NCBI GenBank assembly: GCA_020639295.1
Contig: JACKGY010000007.1
Span: forward strand, 1-64,000
Length of the DNA: 64,000 nucleotides
Reading direction: 5' to 3'
DNA from: Planctomycetota bacterium
Lineage (GTDB): Bacteria; Planctomycetota; GCA-002687715; DRQF01
This document shows positions 26,879 through 34,828 of the stretch, piece by piece. Below the pieces are notes generated by a model. That model made no database searches and had not been told where the DNA came from. It was given only the letters and a program-made list of their open reading frames with translations. The stretch's first letter is position 1; the number at the start of each line of letters is the position of its first letter. The translations under genes were made by a program, and so were the position numbers.

Positions 26879-26974
26879 GGCAGGTGGTCGGCTGCGGGTG
26901 AGAGTTCGGAGCGCGGGGCGGGAGGAAGCGTGGCGGGCGCCGGCCATGTTGCCGGCGCCCGCGCGGATCGTCGT

Positions 26975-28090
26975 TCAGTCCTGGAAGTGCTTCAGGAAGT
27001 CGGCCGACAGGCCGTCGGCATGGACCATGAAGCTGAGCATCTTCGCCTCGACGTAGCGCCGGGACATGAAGAGGTAGCCCTTGTAGGGGCCCACGCCGCC
27101 CCAGGAGTTCTTGGTGATGTACCAGACGCCACCGTCCTTGTCCGTCGCCGTGCCGACGACGTGCATCAGGTGATCGTCGCTGGTGGCGCCGGACTTGAAC
27201 TCGGCCAGGCGGCTGTCGTCGCTGATCTCGACCTTGGCCTGCGCCTCGGTCAGGTCGGCGACGCCCTTGCCCGGATTGAAGCCGCGCTCGGAGACGTCCA
27301 TGTCGACCGCGACCGAGAAGCCCTTCTCGAGGGCCTGGTCCATGGCCTTCATCATGTCGGCCACGGGAGCGTTGTAGTAGCGGTCCCAGCCCATCCAGTT
27401 GTCCGGCACCTCGAGCTTGGCCCGGGTCCAGAAAGGCGAGGTGGCGAAGGACATGACCTCGACGTACTTGTCGTACTCGATCTTGAGCACGTCGTCAGCG
27501 TACTGCTTCGGGCTCATCCGCTTCTCGCCCAGCGCGACGCTGGCCGGCGGCGCGCCGATGTAGGTGTCGAGCACGGCACGGTAGGCGTCGCCCCACTTCT
27601 TGGAGGTCCTCGGCGCCTTGGCGAGGCGTGCGGCCATGCCCTCGAGGACGGCGGCCATTTCGCCGTGCTGGTGCCGGGTCTCGCCCGGGCAGAGACCGCT
27701 GTAGTCGGCGGCCGGCACGATGCCGTACTCGCGGATGCCCTCGATCACGTCATGGCAGAGGCCGCCCTCGCTGAAGCGCGACTTGCCATGGGTCGAGATC
27801 ATCAGCTCCGCCTTCTCGACGTAGGCGTTGTAGACCGGGAAGAGCTCGGAGAGATCGACCGGCGCCTGGTGGATGCGCTCGAGGTCGGACTCGAGGAAGG
27901 ACATGGTCCCGAAGGCCCAGCAGGTCCCGGCCTGCCCCTGGGACTGGACCGGCTGCCGGGCGACCTCGTTGACGATGGTGAAACGACCGTCGTCCGTGAC
28001 CCGGGCCTCGTCGGCCTTCTGGGCGTTGACGACTGCGGCCAGGACGAGGCCGAGGGCGAGGGTCCTGAGGACCCGGCTGACTGCGAGCAT
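26975..28090 (-). CDS. Exported C1-family (bleomycin hydrolase-like) cysteine protease
   Basis: 371 residues from ATG 28090, which places a signal peptide (LRTLALGLVLAAVVNAQ) at the N-terminus. The papain-type site is complete: oxyanion Gln and nucleophile in SQGQAGTCWAFGTM (Cys57), His near residue 308 in DDHLMHVVG, and Asn near 328 in TKNSWGG. These spacings and the CWAFGTMSFLESDLER start match bleomycin hydrolase/PepC more than papain. Cytosolic PepC lacks a signal, so export is unusual. It diverges from the 5'-3' exonuclease gene. Confidence 0.88.
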   Translation of the reverse strand: MLAVSRVLRTLALGLVLAAVVNAQKADEARVTDDGRFTIVNEVARQPVQSQGQAGTCWAFGTMSFLESDLERIHQAPVDLSELFPVYNAYVEKAELMISTHGKSRFSEGGLCHDVIEGIREYGIVPAADYSGLCPGETRHQHGEMAAVLEGMAARLAKAPRTSKKWGDAYRAVLDTYIGAPPASVALGEKRMSPKQYADDVLKIEYDKYVEVMSFATSPFWTRAKLEVPDNWMGWDRYYNAPVADMMKAMDQALEKGFSVAVDMDVSERGFNPGKGVADLTEAQAKVEISDDSRLAEFKSGATSDDHLMHVVGTATDKDGGVWYITKNSWGGVGPYKGYLFMSRRYVEAKMLSFMVHADGLSADFLKHFQD

Positions 28091-28193
28091 GCTCTGCGTT
28101 CCTTTCTGACTGTCGGGAGGCCATAGCATACTGATCGTACGTGCGCGGCGAGAGGGGCTGTCGCGGCCCGGGGGCAAAAAACGAGGGAGGCAG

Positions 28194-29102
28194 ATGACCG
28201 CGACCCGGCTTTTCGTGATCGACGGGACGGCCACGTTGTTCCGGTCCTACTTCGCCATGAACAAGCTCAAGGCCCCCGACGGCCGCGAGGTGGGCGGCCT
28301 GCTCGGCTTCGGCCAGACGTTGGCCCGCTATCTGCGCGACCTCGGTCCCAGCCACCTGGCCCTGGTCTTCGACAGCGCCGAACGGACCTTCCGCCACGAG
28401 CGCTACCCCGACTACAAGGCCAACCGGAGCGCTCCTCCCGAGGACATGGAGCACCAGTTCGACCTTTCGGTCGAGCTGGCCGAGGCCCTGGGCTTCCGCT
28501 GCTTCCGGATTCCGGGCTTCGAGGCCGATGACCTGATGGCCACCTTCGCCCGCCGGAGTCGCGAGGCCGGGCTGGAATGCGTCCTGGTCACGCCCGACAA
28601 GGACGTCCTGCAGCTCGTCGGGCCCGGGATCAGCGTCATGGATCCGAAGACCCTCGGCCTCCAGGATGCCGAGGCGGTGGTCACCCGCCTGGGCGTGCCG
28701 CCGGCCCTGGTCACCACGCTCCAGGCCCTCGCCGGCGATGCCACCGACAACGTCCCGGGAGTGGCCGGGGTCGGGGCGAAGACGGCGCTGGCCCTGGTCC
28801 AGGGGCTTGGTGATCTCGACGCCATCTACGCCCGCCTCGACCAGGTGGCCGGGCTGCCCATCCGCGGGGCCCGTGGTCTCGGCGCCAAGCTCGAGGCGGG
28901 TCGCGAACGAGCCTACCTCAGCCTCGACCTGGTGCGACTCGACGACCGGGCGCCCCTGTCGGACGACGCCATGACCCTCGGGATGCTGCGCTACCGGGGG
29001 CCGGGTCCCGAGGCCGACGCGCTCTGCGACCGGCTCGGTTTCCACCAGCCACTCCGTTCCCTGCGCGCCCTCGCCATTCCGCGTGACGAAGGGACGCATT
29101 GA
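28194..29102 (+). CDS. Stand-alone 5'-3' exonuclease (PolI N-terminal type)
   Basis: 302 residues corresponding only to the 5' nuclease domain of DNA polymerase I. Metal-binding acidic residues are in LFVIDGTATLFRSYFA, LALVFDSAERTFRHERYPDYKANR, GFEADDLMATFA and VTPDKDVLQL, and the helix-hairpin-helix is GVAGVGAKTALALV. It should remove RNA primers and flaps. No polymerase domain follows; the downstream frame is haem A synthase. A GAGGGAGG ribosome site precedes ATG 28194. The C-terminus is somewhat divergent from PolI. Confidence 0.92.
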   Translation: MTATRLFVIDGTATLFRSYFAMNKLKAPDGREVGGLLGFGQTLARYLRDLGPSHLALVFDSAERTFRHERYPDYKANRSAPPEDMEHQFDLSVELAEALGFRCFRIPGFEADDLMATFARRSREAGLECVLVTPDKDVLQLVGPGISVMDPKTLGLQDAEAVVTRLGVPPALVTTLQALAGDATDNVPGVAGVGAKTALALVQGLGDLDAIYARLDQVAGLPIRGARGLGAKLEAGRERAYLSLDLVRLDDRAPLSDDAMTLGMLRYRGPGPEADALCDRLGFHQPLRSLRALAIPRDEGTH

Positions 29103-29131
29103 TCCCTCGACCCGAAGGGTCAGAATGCGCC

Positions 29132-30046
29132 ATGATCCGAACCCGCCGCCTCGTCCTCTGGTCCGCGATCGGAGTGATCGCCATCATCCTCGCCGGCGCC
29201 GTCGTCCGGGCCAGCGGCTCGGGTTACGGCTGCCCGCACTGGCCGGCCTGCTTCGAGGAGTCCTTCTTCCCGCCGACCAGCGACGCGCAGATCCCCCAGC
29301 GCTTCCTCGGTGACCACCGGATCACCGTGAGCAAGGCCTGGACCGAGTGGATCAACCGCCTGATCGGCAGCCTGGGCGGCCTGGTGATCCTCGCCGCGAC
29401 GATCTCCGCCTGGACCGAGGTCCGCAACCGGCGGCTCGCCTGGCTGATCACGGCCGCCGGCCTACTCACCGCCTTTCAGGCCTGGCAGGGGGCCCGCGTG
29501 GTCAAGAGCGAACTCGACCCGCGCTTCGTGACGGTCCACCTGCTGATCGCGATCGTCATCTTCTTCATGCTGCTCTCCGCCTGGCTCGGCCTTCGCGGTG
29601 GCGCCGCGCCGGACCATCAGCCCGCTCTCCCGGGCCTCAGGCGACTCGCCCGCTTCGTCCTCGGACTGGGCCTGGCGCAGTTCCTCTTCGGCGCCCTGGT
29701 CCGGGGCACGATCGACGTCCTCAGCGGTCGGGGCCAGCGCGAGTCGACCGGGGCCCTCCTCGACGAGGTCGGGGCGATCGACTGGCTGCACCGCGGGCTC
29801 GGCTTCGCCCTGATGGTCGCGGTCTTCCTGCTCGGGCTGCGTCTGAAGGCCCTGGCCAGCGCCGACCACCTGCTCGGACGGGCCGCCACTGCGGCCAAGA
29901 TCATCGTGGTCGCGCAGCTCGCCGCCGGCCTCCTCCTGGTCGAGCAGGGCCTCTCGCCCGCGATCCAGGTGATCCACGTCCTCCTGGGCTGCCTGCTCAT
30001 GGCGGCTCTCTACCTCCAGGACCGCCTGCTCGCTCCCGGTCGCTGA
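29132..30046 (+). CDS. ctaA: Haem A synthase (COX15/CtaA)
   Basis: 304 residues and about eight membrane helices. It oxidises the haem O methyl group to formyl, making haem A for cytochrome oxidase. The extracytoplasmic Cys pair is in GYGCPHWPAC; catalytic Glu72 is in TEWINRL; His ligands are seen in VTVHLLIA, DWLHRGLG and QVIHVLLG. The fourth expected His, three residues after the Glu, is Asn75. TTG 29099 (with GAAGGG 5 bases before) is an alternative start that overlaps the exonuclease stop, but it adds 11 non-family residues. Confidence 0.92.
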   Translation: MIRTRRLVLWSAIGVIAIILAGAVVRASGSGYGCPHWPACFEESFFPPTSDAQIPQRFLGDHRITVSKAWTEWINRLIGSLGGLVILAATISAWTEVRNRRLAWLITAAGLLTAFQAWQGARVVKSELDPRFVTVHLLIAIVIFFMLLSAWLGLRGGAAPDHQPALPGLRRLARFVLGLGLAQFLFGALVRGTIDVLSGRGQRESTGALLDEVGAIDWLHRGLGFALMVAVFLLGLRLKALASADHLLGRAATAAKIIVVAQLAAGLLLVEQGLSPAIQVIHVLLGCLLMAALYLQDRLLAPGR

Positions 30047-30174
30047 ACCGGCTCGCCTCCCGAAGGGCGCGGTCGCGGGCCGCCGGCCGACGCCCCGGTC
30101 GGACCGCGCAGCGCCGGCTGCGCATCCGGAGATCGATTGCTCTCGGGCCAGGAATCTAGGCCAGCCAGCGGCTT

Positions 30175-30260
30175 GCGCTCCGGAGCGCCGACTGCCCAGC
30201 CGGCCTGGAGAAGGAAGCGGAGCAGGCGCTCCGCGGTCCTTGCTGGCGCTCCGGAGCGCC
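30175..30260. repeat. Cluster of GC-rich palindromes
   Basis: GCGCTCCGGAGCGC occurs at 30175-30188 and, with one more pair at each end, at 30245-30260. A GCGGAG/CTCCGC hairpin (30217-30234) lies between. The cluster is intergenic, between haem A synthase and the porin terminator, and resembles a REP-type or mRNA 3'-end element. Confidence 0.6.
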
Positions 30261-30281
30261 GGGGCATCAGACTCGACCAAA

Positions 30282-30311
30282 AAGAAGAAGGGCGGTCGGA
30301 TGACCGCCCTT
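30282..30311 (-). terminator. Intrinsic terminator of the porin-like gene
   Basis: AAGGGCGGTC (30288-30297) and GACCGCCCTT (30302-30311) form a 10-bp stem with loop GGAT. Read on the minus strand, it is followed by CTTCTTCTTTTTGG, a T-rich tail, 28 bases after the porin stop. Confidence 0.85.
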
Positions 30312-30339
30312 CCCTTGGTTTTCTCGATCGTCGAGACGA

Positions 30340-31863
30340 TCAGAAGACGACGCGAGTCTGCAGGTAGAACAGGAAAGCGACGTCGTCGTCGTTGCCGGCG
30401 ACACCACCGACCGTCGGAGTGGCCTCCTCGGGGAAGTAGATGCCGACACCACCGCTGAGGGTGGTCTCGTTGCTGTACTTGTACTCGGCCCAGACGTCGA
30501 TCTCGAAGCCGTACTCGTCGACGTTGTTGGCGCCGACCAGCACGTCCTCATCGGTGTTGGCCCAGAGGAAGGTAGCACCGAGGGTCCAGTCCTTGGTGGG
30601 CATGAAGTGCAGACCACCCTGGAGGGTGATCACGTTGGTCATCGGGATGATGTCCATCAGGCCGTAACGAGCGCGGTAGCCCTCGTTCGAGTGCCGCTCG
30701 ACGAAGAGCGGGATGAAGCCCGAGTCGGAGCCGTCGGCGCCCTCGGCCCACAGGAAGCGGACGAACACGCGGAACATGTTGTCCTTGTTGAAGGTGATGC
30801 CGACCTCGGCCTCGACGGCCAGGCCGTCGACGTCGGTGTCGCCGCCGCCGGAGACGTTGATGTCACCGAACTGGTAGGCGAAGTTGATGGCGTAGTCGAG
30901 ACCAGCGGCCACGTCGAACATACCGCGCAGGCTGAAGCCCACGGTGTGGTAGTAGGACTTGGCGGCGCCGCCGGCGGCCACGGCGTTGCCGAGGGTACCG
31001 ACGCTGGTCGCGGTGCTGTTGCCGTTGATGTAGACCCAGAAGAGGTCGAGGGTGTGGTTCTCGATGGTCTTCAGGGTGAAGTAGAGCGAGTAGAGCTCGT
31101 CGTCGTCGTGGCCGATGTTGCTACCGGCCGGGGTGTAGGGGTGGTTGCGGGTCGAGAAGTTGTCGGTGACCGCCATCTTCGCGAAGATGAAGTGCAGATC
31201 GAAGTTGTCGCTGCTCCACATCCAGTGCGTGGCGTCGAAGGTCTCGCCGCTGAAGAAGTCGTTGTTGCCGTAGATGAAGCCGTTACCCAGCTCGATCTCC
31301 TGGCGACCCGAACGAGCCGACAGCTCCTTGCGACCGAAGATGTTGCGCATCTCGATCCAACCCTGGTAGAGGTCGATGTTCGAGAGGTTGTTGCCACCAT
31401 CCGGGGTGTCGTCGTTATGGAACAGGCCATTGGCCTGCATCTCGAAGTAGGTGCTGACGTCCTTCGAGAAATCGAAACCGAGGCCGACGCGGAAGCGGGC
31501 ATCGTGGTACGAGCCCTCGTCGTCGTCATCGTTGAAGTTGCGGTCGAAGGTCCAGCCGTCGCGGATACGGAACTCACCGCTCAGGGTGACCGGGTTCGCA
31601 ACGCTGTTCACCGTCGTGCCGGCGGCGTAGTCGAGGTTCTCGGCCAGAGCGTTGATCCGCTCCTCGAGCGAGCTGTCCTCGGCGGTAGTGCGGAGCTCGG
31701 CGTTCTCCGCCAAGATCTGCTGGTTCTGAGACATGACCTTGTTGAGATCGCGCTTCAGCTGCTCGACCTCACGACGCAGGTCATCGTTGGACTGCGCGGT
31801 CGCGAAAGGGCTCGCAATGAACCCGAACGCGAGGAGCAGCGCCACAACGTTCCACTTTCTCAT
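30340..31863 (-). CDS. Outer-membrane porin-like beta-barrel protein
   Basis: 507 residues. A signal peptide (VVALLLAFGFIASPFATAQ) is followed by a short coiled coil (about 25-72, LRREVEQLKRDLNKVMSQ), then amphipathic strands rich in alternating hydrophobic and Asp/Asn residues, ending QTRVVF with the terminal Phe needed for barrel assembly. The length and GEFRIRDGW..DARFRVGLGFDF pattern resemble alginate-export/phosphate-selective porins. It implies an outer membrane. The AT-richer, simpler codon use suggests high expression. It has its own terminator and a long 5' region. Confidence 0.82.
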   Translation of the reverse strand: MRKWNVVALLLAFGFIASPFATAQSNDDLRREVEQLKRDLNKVMSQNQQILAENAELRTTAEDSSLEERINALAENLDYAAGTTVNSVANPVTLSGEFRIRDGWTFDRNFNDDDDEGSYHDARFRVGLGFDFSKDVSTYFEMQANGLFHNDDTPDGGNNLSNIDLYQGWIEMRNIFGRKELSARSGRQEIELGNGFIYGNNDFFSGETFDATHWMWSSDNFDLHFIFAKMAVTDNFSTRNHPYTPAGSNIGHDDDELYSLYFTLKTIENHTLDLFWVYINGNSTATSVGTLGNAVAAGGAAKSYYHTVGFSLRGMFDVAAGLDYAINFAYQFGDINVSGGGDTDVDGLAVEAEVGITFNKDNMFRVFVRFLWAEGADGSDSGFIPLFVERHSNEGYRARYGLMDIIPMTNVITLQGGLHFMPTKDWTLGATFLWANTDEDVLVGANNVDEYGFEIDVWAEYKYSNETTLSGGVGIYFPEEATPTVGGVAGNDDDVAFLFYLQTRVVF

Positions 31864-32373
31864 CTGAGAATTACCTCCTCAAAGCAATGGATGGAACCAC
31901 CGTTAAACCCTTCCGTGGTTCCCATCACGGCCACATTACTGAATGGCCGGGGCATGGCAACACCCATGCGGGACGCAGTTTCCGTCCATGCGGGCACCGC
32001 GTCAACAGGCTGCCTCGCCTCGAAGAGGACCGCCAAGGCCCGGTTCGGCGCGAGACTTCGTAGCAAGGTGATATGCAGCGCCGGGTCCTGCTTCAATCAA
32101 GCCTGGGCAAGAATCTGGCCTTCCGACCAGCCGGGCGAAACGCCGAACCCGACCCATGGATAAGCTGCAAACCAAATAAGAATATCAACTTAGGACACTT
32201 CATCGGGCCCACCACGACCGGCGGCGCAGAGCGAACGCGGGCCGGCGACCGAGCGAATGCGCCCGTTCCGGACCGACGGTCGACCGGATCGGTCCCGCCT
32301 TCGCCCGGCGACCTGGACTCCTCTCCCCCCGACGACGGTCGGCCGGTCTTACGGCGCCCGGGAGACGAGACGA
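31864..32373 (-). promoter_or_regulatory. Upstream region of the porin-like gene
   Basis: No gene is supported here. On the minus strand a GAGGAGG ribosome site lies 10 bases before the porin ATG, preceded by an 8-bp hairpin (GGAACCAC/GTGGTTCC, plus positions 31893-31922). A poor promoter match, TTGCCA/TAATGT with a 16-base gap, lies just upstream, and an AT-rich patch occurs at about 32160-32195. A 78-codon minus-strand frame (31860-32096) looks non-coding. Confidence 0.4.
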
Positions 32374-32400
32374 AAAAAGCCCCGCCAGGCGGGGCTTTTT
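32374..32400 (-). terminator. Intrinsic terminator at the end of the feo-NIL unit
   Basis: AAAAAGCCCCG (32374-32384) pairs with CGGGGCTTTTT (32390-32400), loop CCAGG. On the minus strand it ends in a run of Ts; because of the A and T flanks it could work in both directions. It lies 34 bases after the NIL-domain stop. Confidence 0.88.
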
Positions 32401-32434
32401 CGAGTCTCGGAGCCGGCCACGGGGCCATCGGCCT

Positions 32435-32662
32435 TCAATCGTCGCGGAGTTCGATCTCGACGCCGAGATCCTCCAGGTAGACCAGGGCCTCGTCGATCCG
32501 GGCCTGTTCCCCCTCCAGTTCGAGGGCGACGAACCGGACGTCGTCGTTCACCGTCGCACCGAAGATGTTGAAGACGAGTCCGAAGCGACTGGTCAGCGTC
32601 GACAAGATGGGCTGATCGATGGCCGCCTGGTTGAAGGTGAGGAAGAGTCGTCTGCTGCTCAT
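32435..32662 (-). CDS. Stand-alone NIL-domain protein
   Basis: 75 residues. The whole length is one NIL ferredoxin-like domain, known as the C-terminal amino-acid-sensing domain of MetN transporter ATPases and as part of some ferredoxins: RLFLTFNQAAIDQPILSTL, FNIFGATVNDD, VALELEGEQARIDEALVYLEDLGVEIE. NIL domains bind methionine or other small ligands; no metal site is visible. It is the last gene of the six-gene feo unit and overlaps the preceding membrane-protein gene by 4 bases. Function here is unknown. Confidence 0.85.
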   Translation of the reverse strand: MSSRRLFLTFNQAAIDQPILSTLTSRFGLVFNIFGATVNDDVRFVALELEGEQARIDEALVYLEDLGVEIELRDD

Positions 32663-33390
32663 GGCTGCCGGATAGAAGCATAACCCGGCGAACGAGGCAA
32701 GAGCCGCCGGAAAAGCCCGCCGAGGACGCGAACGAGGAGTCCGCCGAGGAGGCAGGAAGCGGCCAGGGCGCCCTGCCAGAGCAGGTAGCGACCCGGACCG
32801 GGTTGGACGTAGAGCTGCTCGGCGATGAGGTGCTCGCGGTAGAGGGCCTCGTTCTTGAAGAGGTCGACCTGGAGGAGATCCCAGGCGGCTCCGGGCCAGG
32901 GCGAGAGAGCCAGTAGAAAAGAACTCGTAGAGTTGAGCAGTCCCGGGTCGCTCAGGCTGGCGAGGAAGCGATCGGCGAGAAAGGGCGCCATGAAGGCCAG
33001 CGTGGGCAGGCCGAGGGCGACCGGCACCCGCATGCTGCGCCGTCCCGCCAGCTCGACGCCGAAGCGGCCGGCCAGGCTGAGCAGCACCGGCCCCAGGGCC
33101 CAGGGTGCCAGCTCCCTCGCGGCGAAGCCTCCTCGCCAGGCGGTGGTCACCAGGGACGCGGCGACGACCAGGATCAGGAGGACGAGGCGGAGCGGCCGGA
33201 AACCGGTTCCCCGCCCCGGGTCCTCGAGGCAGAGGACCACCAGGGCCGGGAGCAGCAGGAAGAAGAAGAGCAGGAGCAGGAGCTGGCCTGGCCCCGGCGA
33301 GACCGGGACCAGGACGGGCAGCAGTACCGCGACCGCGACCAGGGCCGCCACGGCCGAGGCCACCCTCAGGAAGCGAGGGCCGCCAGGCAT
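32659..33390 (-). CDS. Polytopic membrane protein of unknown function
   Basis: 243 residues from ATG 33390, chosen because earlier in-frame starts would be antisense-like reading of the upstream gene. About six membrane helices are visible, e.g. VAALVAVAVLLPVLV, LLLLLFFFLLLPALVVL, LVLLILVVAASLVTTAW and ALAASCLLGGLLVRVL. A larger loop between the last two (residues 165-215) holds charged residues and KNEALYREHLIAEQLYVQPG. I recognise no family. It overlaps the lipoprotein gene by 25 bases and the NIL gene by 4. Confidence 0.7.
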   Translation of the reverse strand: MPGGPRFLRVASAVAALVAVAVLLPVLVPVSPGPGQLLLLLFFFLLLPALVVLCLEDPGRGTGFRPLRLVLLILVVAASLVTTAWRGGFAARELAPWALGPVLLSLAGRFGVELAGRRSMRVPVALGLPTLAFMAPFLADRFLASLSDPGLLNSTSSFLLALSPWPGAAWDLLQVDLFKNEALYREHLIAEQLYVQPGPGRYLLWQGALAASCLLGGLLVRVLGGLFRRLLPRSPGYASIRQP

Positions 33391-34613
33391 TCCTCGAGCG
33401 CCATCACCGCGTAGAGAGTGCACAAGGCCTCCGAACCCTCCTGCCAGCGACCGTTCTTCTCGTTCACCCAGCCACCATCGGCCTGCTGGAGACCGAGGAT
33501 CTTCTCGATCATGGCCTCGGCCCAGTTGACCTTGGTGCCGTCCGGAAGATCGAACTCGGTCTCGCCGTAGGCTCGGAGGCACATCGCCATGGTCAGGTAG
33601 TAGTAGTAGAGCCCCTGATAGGCGGCCTTGCCGTCGCCGTCGGTGGGAAAACCGGGATGGCGATCCAGGTCGAAGTGATTCTGGCACCAGCTCACGACCG
33701 CCTTGACCCGCGGGTCCTGCTTCTTGACCCCGCAGAAGACGTAGCTCTTCAGGAGGGCGTAGGACATCGAGCCGTAGCTCTTGAGCACCCGGGTCCCGTC
33801 GGCCTGGACCTCGACGCCGATCTTGCTCTCGCCCGGGGCGTAGTAGCCGCCGCCGTCGTTGCCCGGCCTGATCTCGTTCCCATCCTCGTCCTTGACCACG
33901 AGATCGTTGGTCTCGCTCCAGTTCTGGCAGCGTTCCAGGAATCGCTGGGCACGCTGATAGAAGGGGTGATCCTCGGGCAGGCCGGCGTCCTTGACCGCCT
34001 GGATGGCGAAGTGGGCGTTGGAGAGATCCGGCCGGATCGAGCTGCCGTAGCCGATCCCGCCGTAGAAACGGTCGGACGGCTGGTAGCCGGTGTCCTCGCG
34101 GGCCTGGAGGCCGACGAGGAAGTCCCGCGCCCGGACGATGACGTCCTGATAGCGCGGGTCACCGGCCGCGACGAAGGCGCGCAAGGCCAGGCTGGTGACG
34201 TAGTTGGCGTTGCTCTCGTCGTAGATCGAGCCGTCGGCCTTCTGGAGCGAGGCCAGCCACTGGAGGATGTTGCGGACGATCGGGCCGTCCTTCTCGACGT
34301 CGTAGCGGCGCGGGCTGTTGACGTAGCAGAGGGCCGCCATCGCGGAGAAGGCGGGGTGCCCGGAGCCGACCGGGTCCTGAGGCGAGAAACCGACCTTGCC
34401 GCTCTTCTTGTCGTGGTAGGGCTGCAGGAACTGGATGGCGCGGTCGATCGCCGAGGCGGCCCGGGCGGCAGGCGGCTTGCCGGCGTCCTGGTCCGCGGGC
34501 CTTGCCGCCCCCGCGCCTGAAGCCGGCGCCGAGATCTCGGGCTCCTGTTTGCCACATGTGGCCAGGAAGAGCATGCCGAGGCTTAGGGTGAGGACCAGGA
34601 AGCTCCGCGTCAT
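33366..34613 (-). CDS. Alpha/alpha-toroid (prenyltransferase/squalene-oxidase repeat) lipoprotein
   Basis: 415 residues from ATG 34613. The signal ends in lipobox LATC, so the protein should be lipid-anchored outside the cytoplasm. Repeats of the prenyltransferase-like toroid are clear: IVRNILQWLASLQKADGSI, YVTSLALRAFVAAGD, YGSMSYALLKSYVF, YYLTMAMCLRAYGE, EKILGLQQADGGWVNE. The terpene-cyclase DxDD and prenyltransferase metal sites are not seen, so a binding or scaffold role is likely. It overlaps the preceding small membrane gene by 4 bases, inside the feo unit. Confidence 0.82.
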   Translation of the reverse strand: MTRSFLVLTLSLGMLFLATCGKQEPEISAPASGAGAARPADQDAGKPPAARAASAIDRAIQFLQPYHDKKSGKVGFSPQDPVGSGHPAFSAMAALCYVNSPRRYDVEKDGPIVRNILQWLASLQKADGSIYDESNANYVTSLALRAFVAAGDPRYQDVIVRARDFLVGLQAREDTGYQPSDRFYGGIGYGSSIRPDLSNAHFAIQAVKDAGLPEDHPFYQRAQRFLERCQNWSETNDLVVKDEDGNEIRPGNDGGGYYAPGESKIGVEVQADGTRVLKSYGSMSYALLKSYVFCGVKKQDPRVKAVVSWCQNHFDLDRHPGFPTDGDGKAAYQGLYYYYLTMAMCLRAYGETEFDLPDGTKVNWAEAMIEKILGLQQADGGWVNEKNGRWQEGSEALCTLYAVMALEECLAALAS

Positions 34614-34828
34614 CGTTCGTCTCTCCTCTTGTCGTCGGGCCCGCTCCGGGCCCGGCTCCCAACGTCGGTCTGCGGCCGCGGTTCGGAGGAAATCCTCGAG
34701 GCGCGACCGAGTTTCTGGATCGGACAGTTCTCGCAGGCGCGACGCCGGCGCAGGTAGCCCCGCAACAGGAGCCCGGCGGCCAGGGCGACGATGCCGTAGA
34801 CGAGCCACTCCTGGACGGTCGCACTCAT
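34610..34828 (-). CDS. FeoB-associated small membrane protein
   Basis: 72 residues: one N-terminal helix (EWLVYGIVALAAGLLLRGYL), a basic turn and one Cys pair (ACENCPIQ), then a charged tail. Position directly after feoB (1-base overlap, TGATG) and the helix plus Cys design match the FeoB-associated Cys-rich membrane protein group, although this one has fewer Cys than typical members. It may assist FeoB assembly or iron delivery; that is inference. It also overlaps the next gene by 4 bases. Confidence 0.68.
   Translation of the reverse strand: MSATVQEWLVYGIVALAAGLLLRGYLRRRRACENCPIQKLGRASRISSEPRPQTDVGSRARSGPDDKRRDER

Noticed and set aside
25490..28126. A plus-strand 878-codon frame opposite the M28 and C1 protease genes
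   Set aside because: Runs across two well-supported genes and an intergenic region; low-complexity translation.
31860..32096. A 78-codon minus-strand frame before the porin gene
   Set aside because: It ends inside the porin ribosome-site region and has no family features; more likely 5' untranslated sequence.
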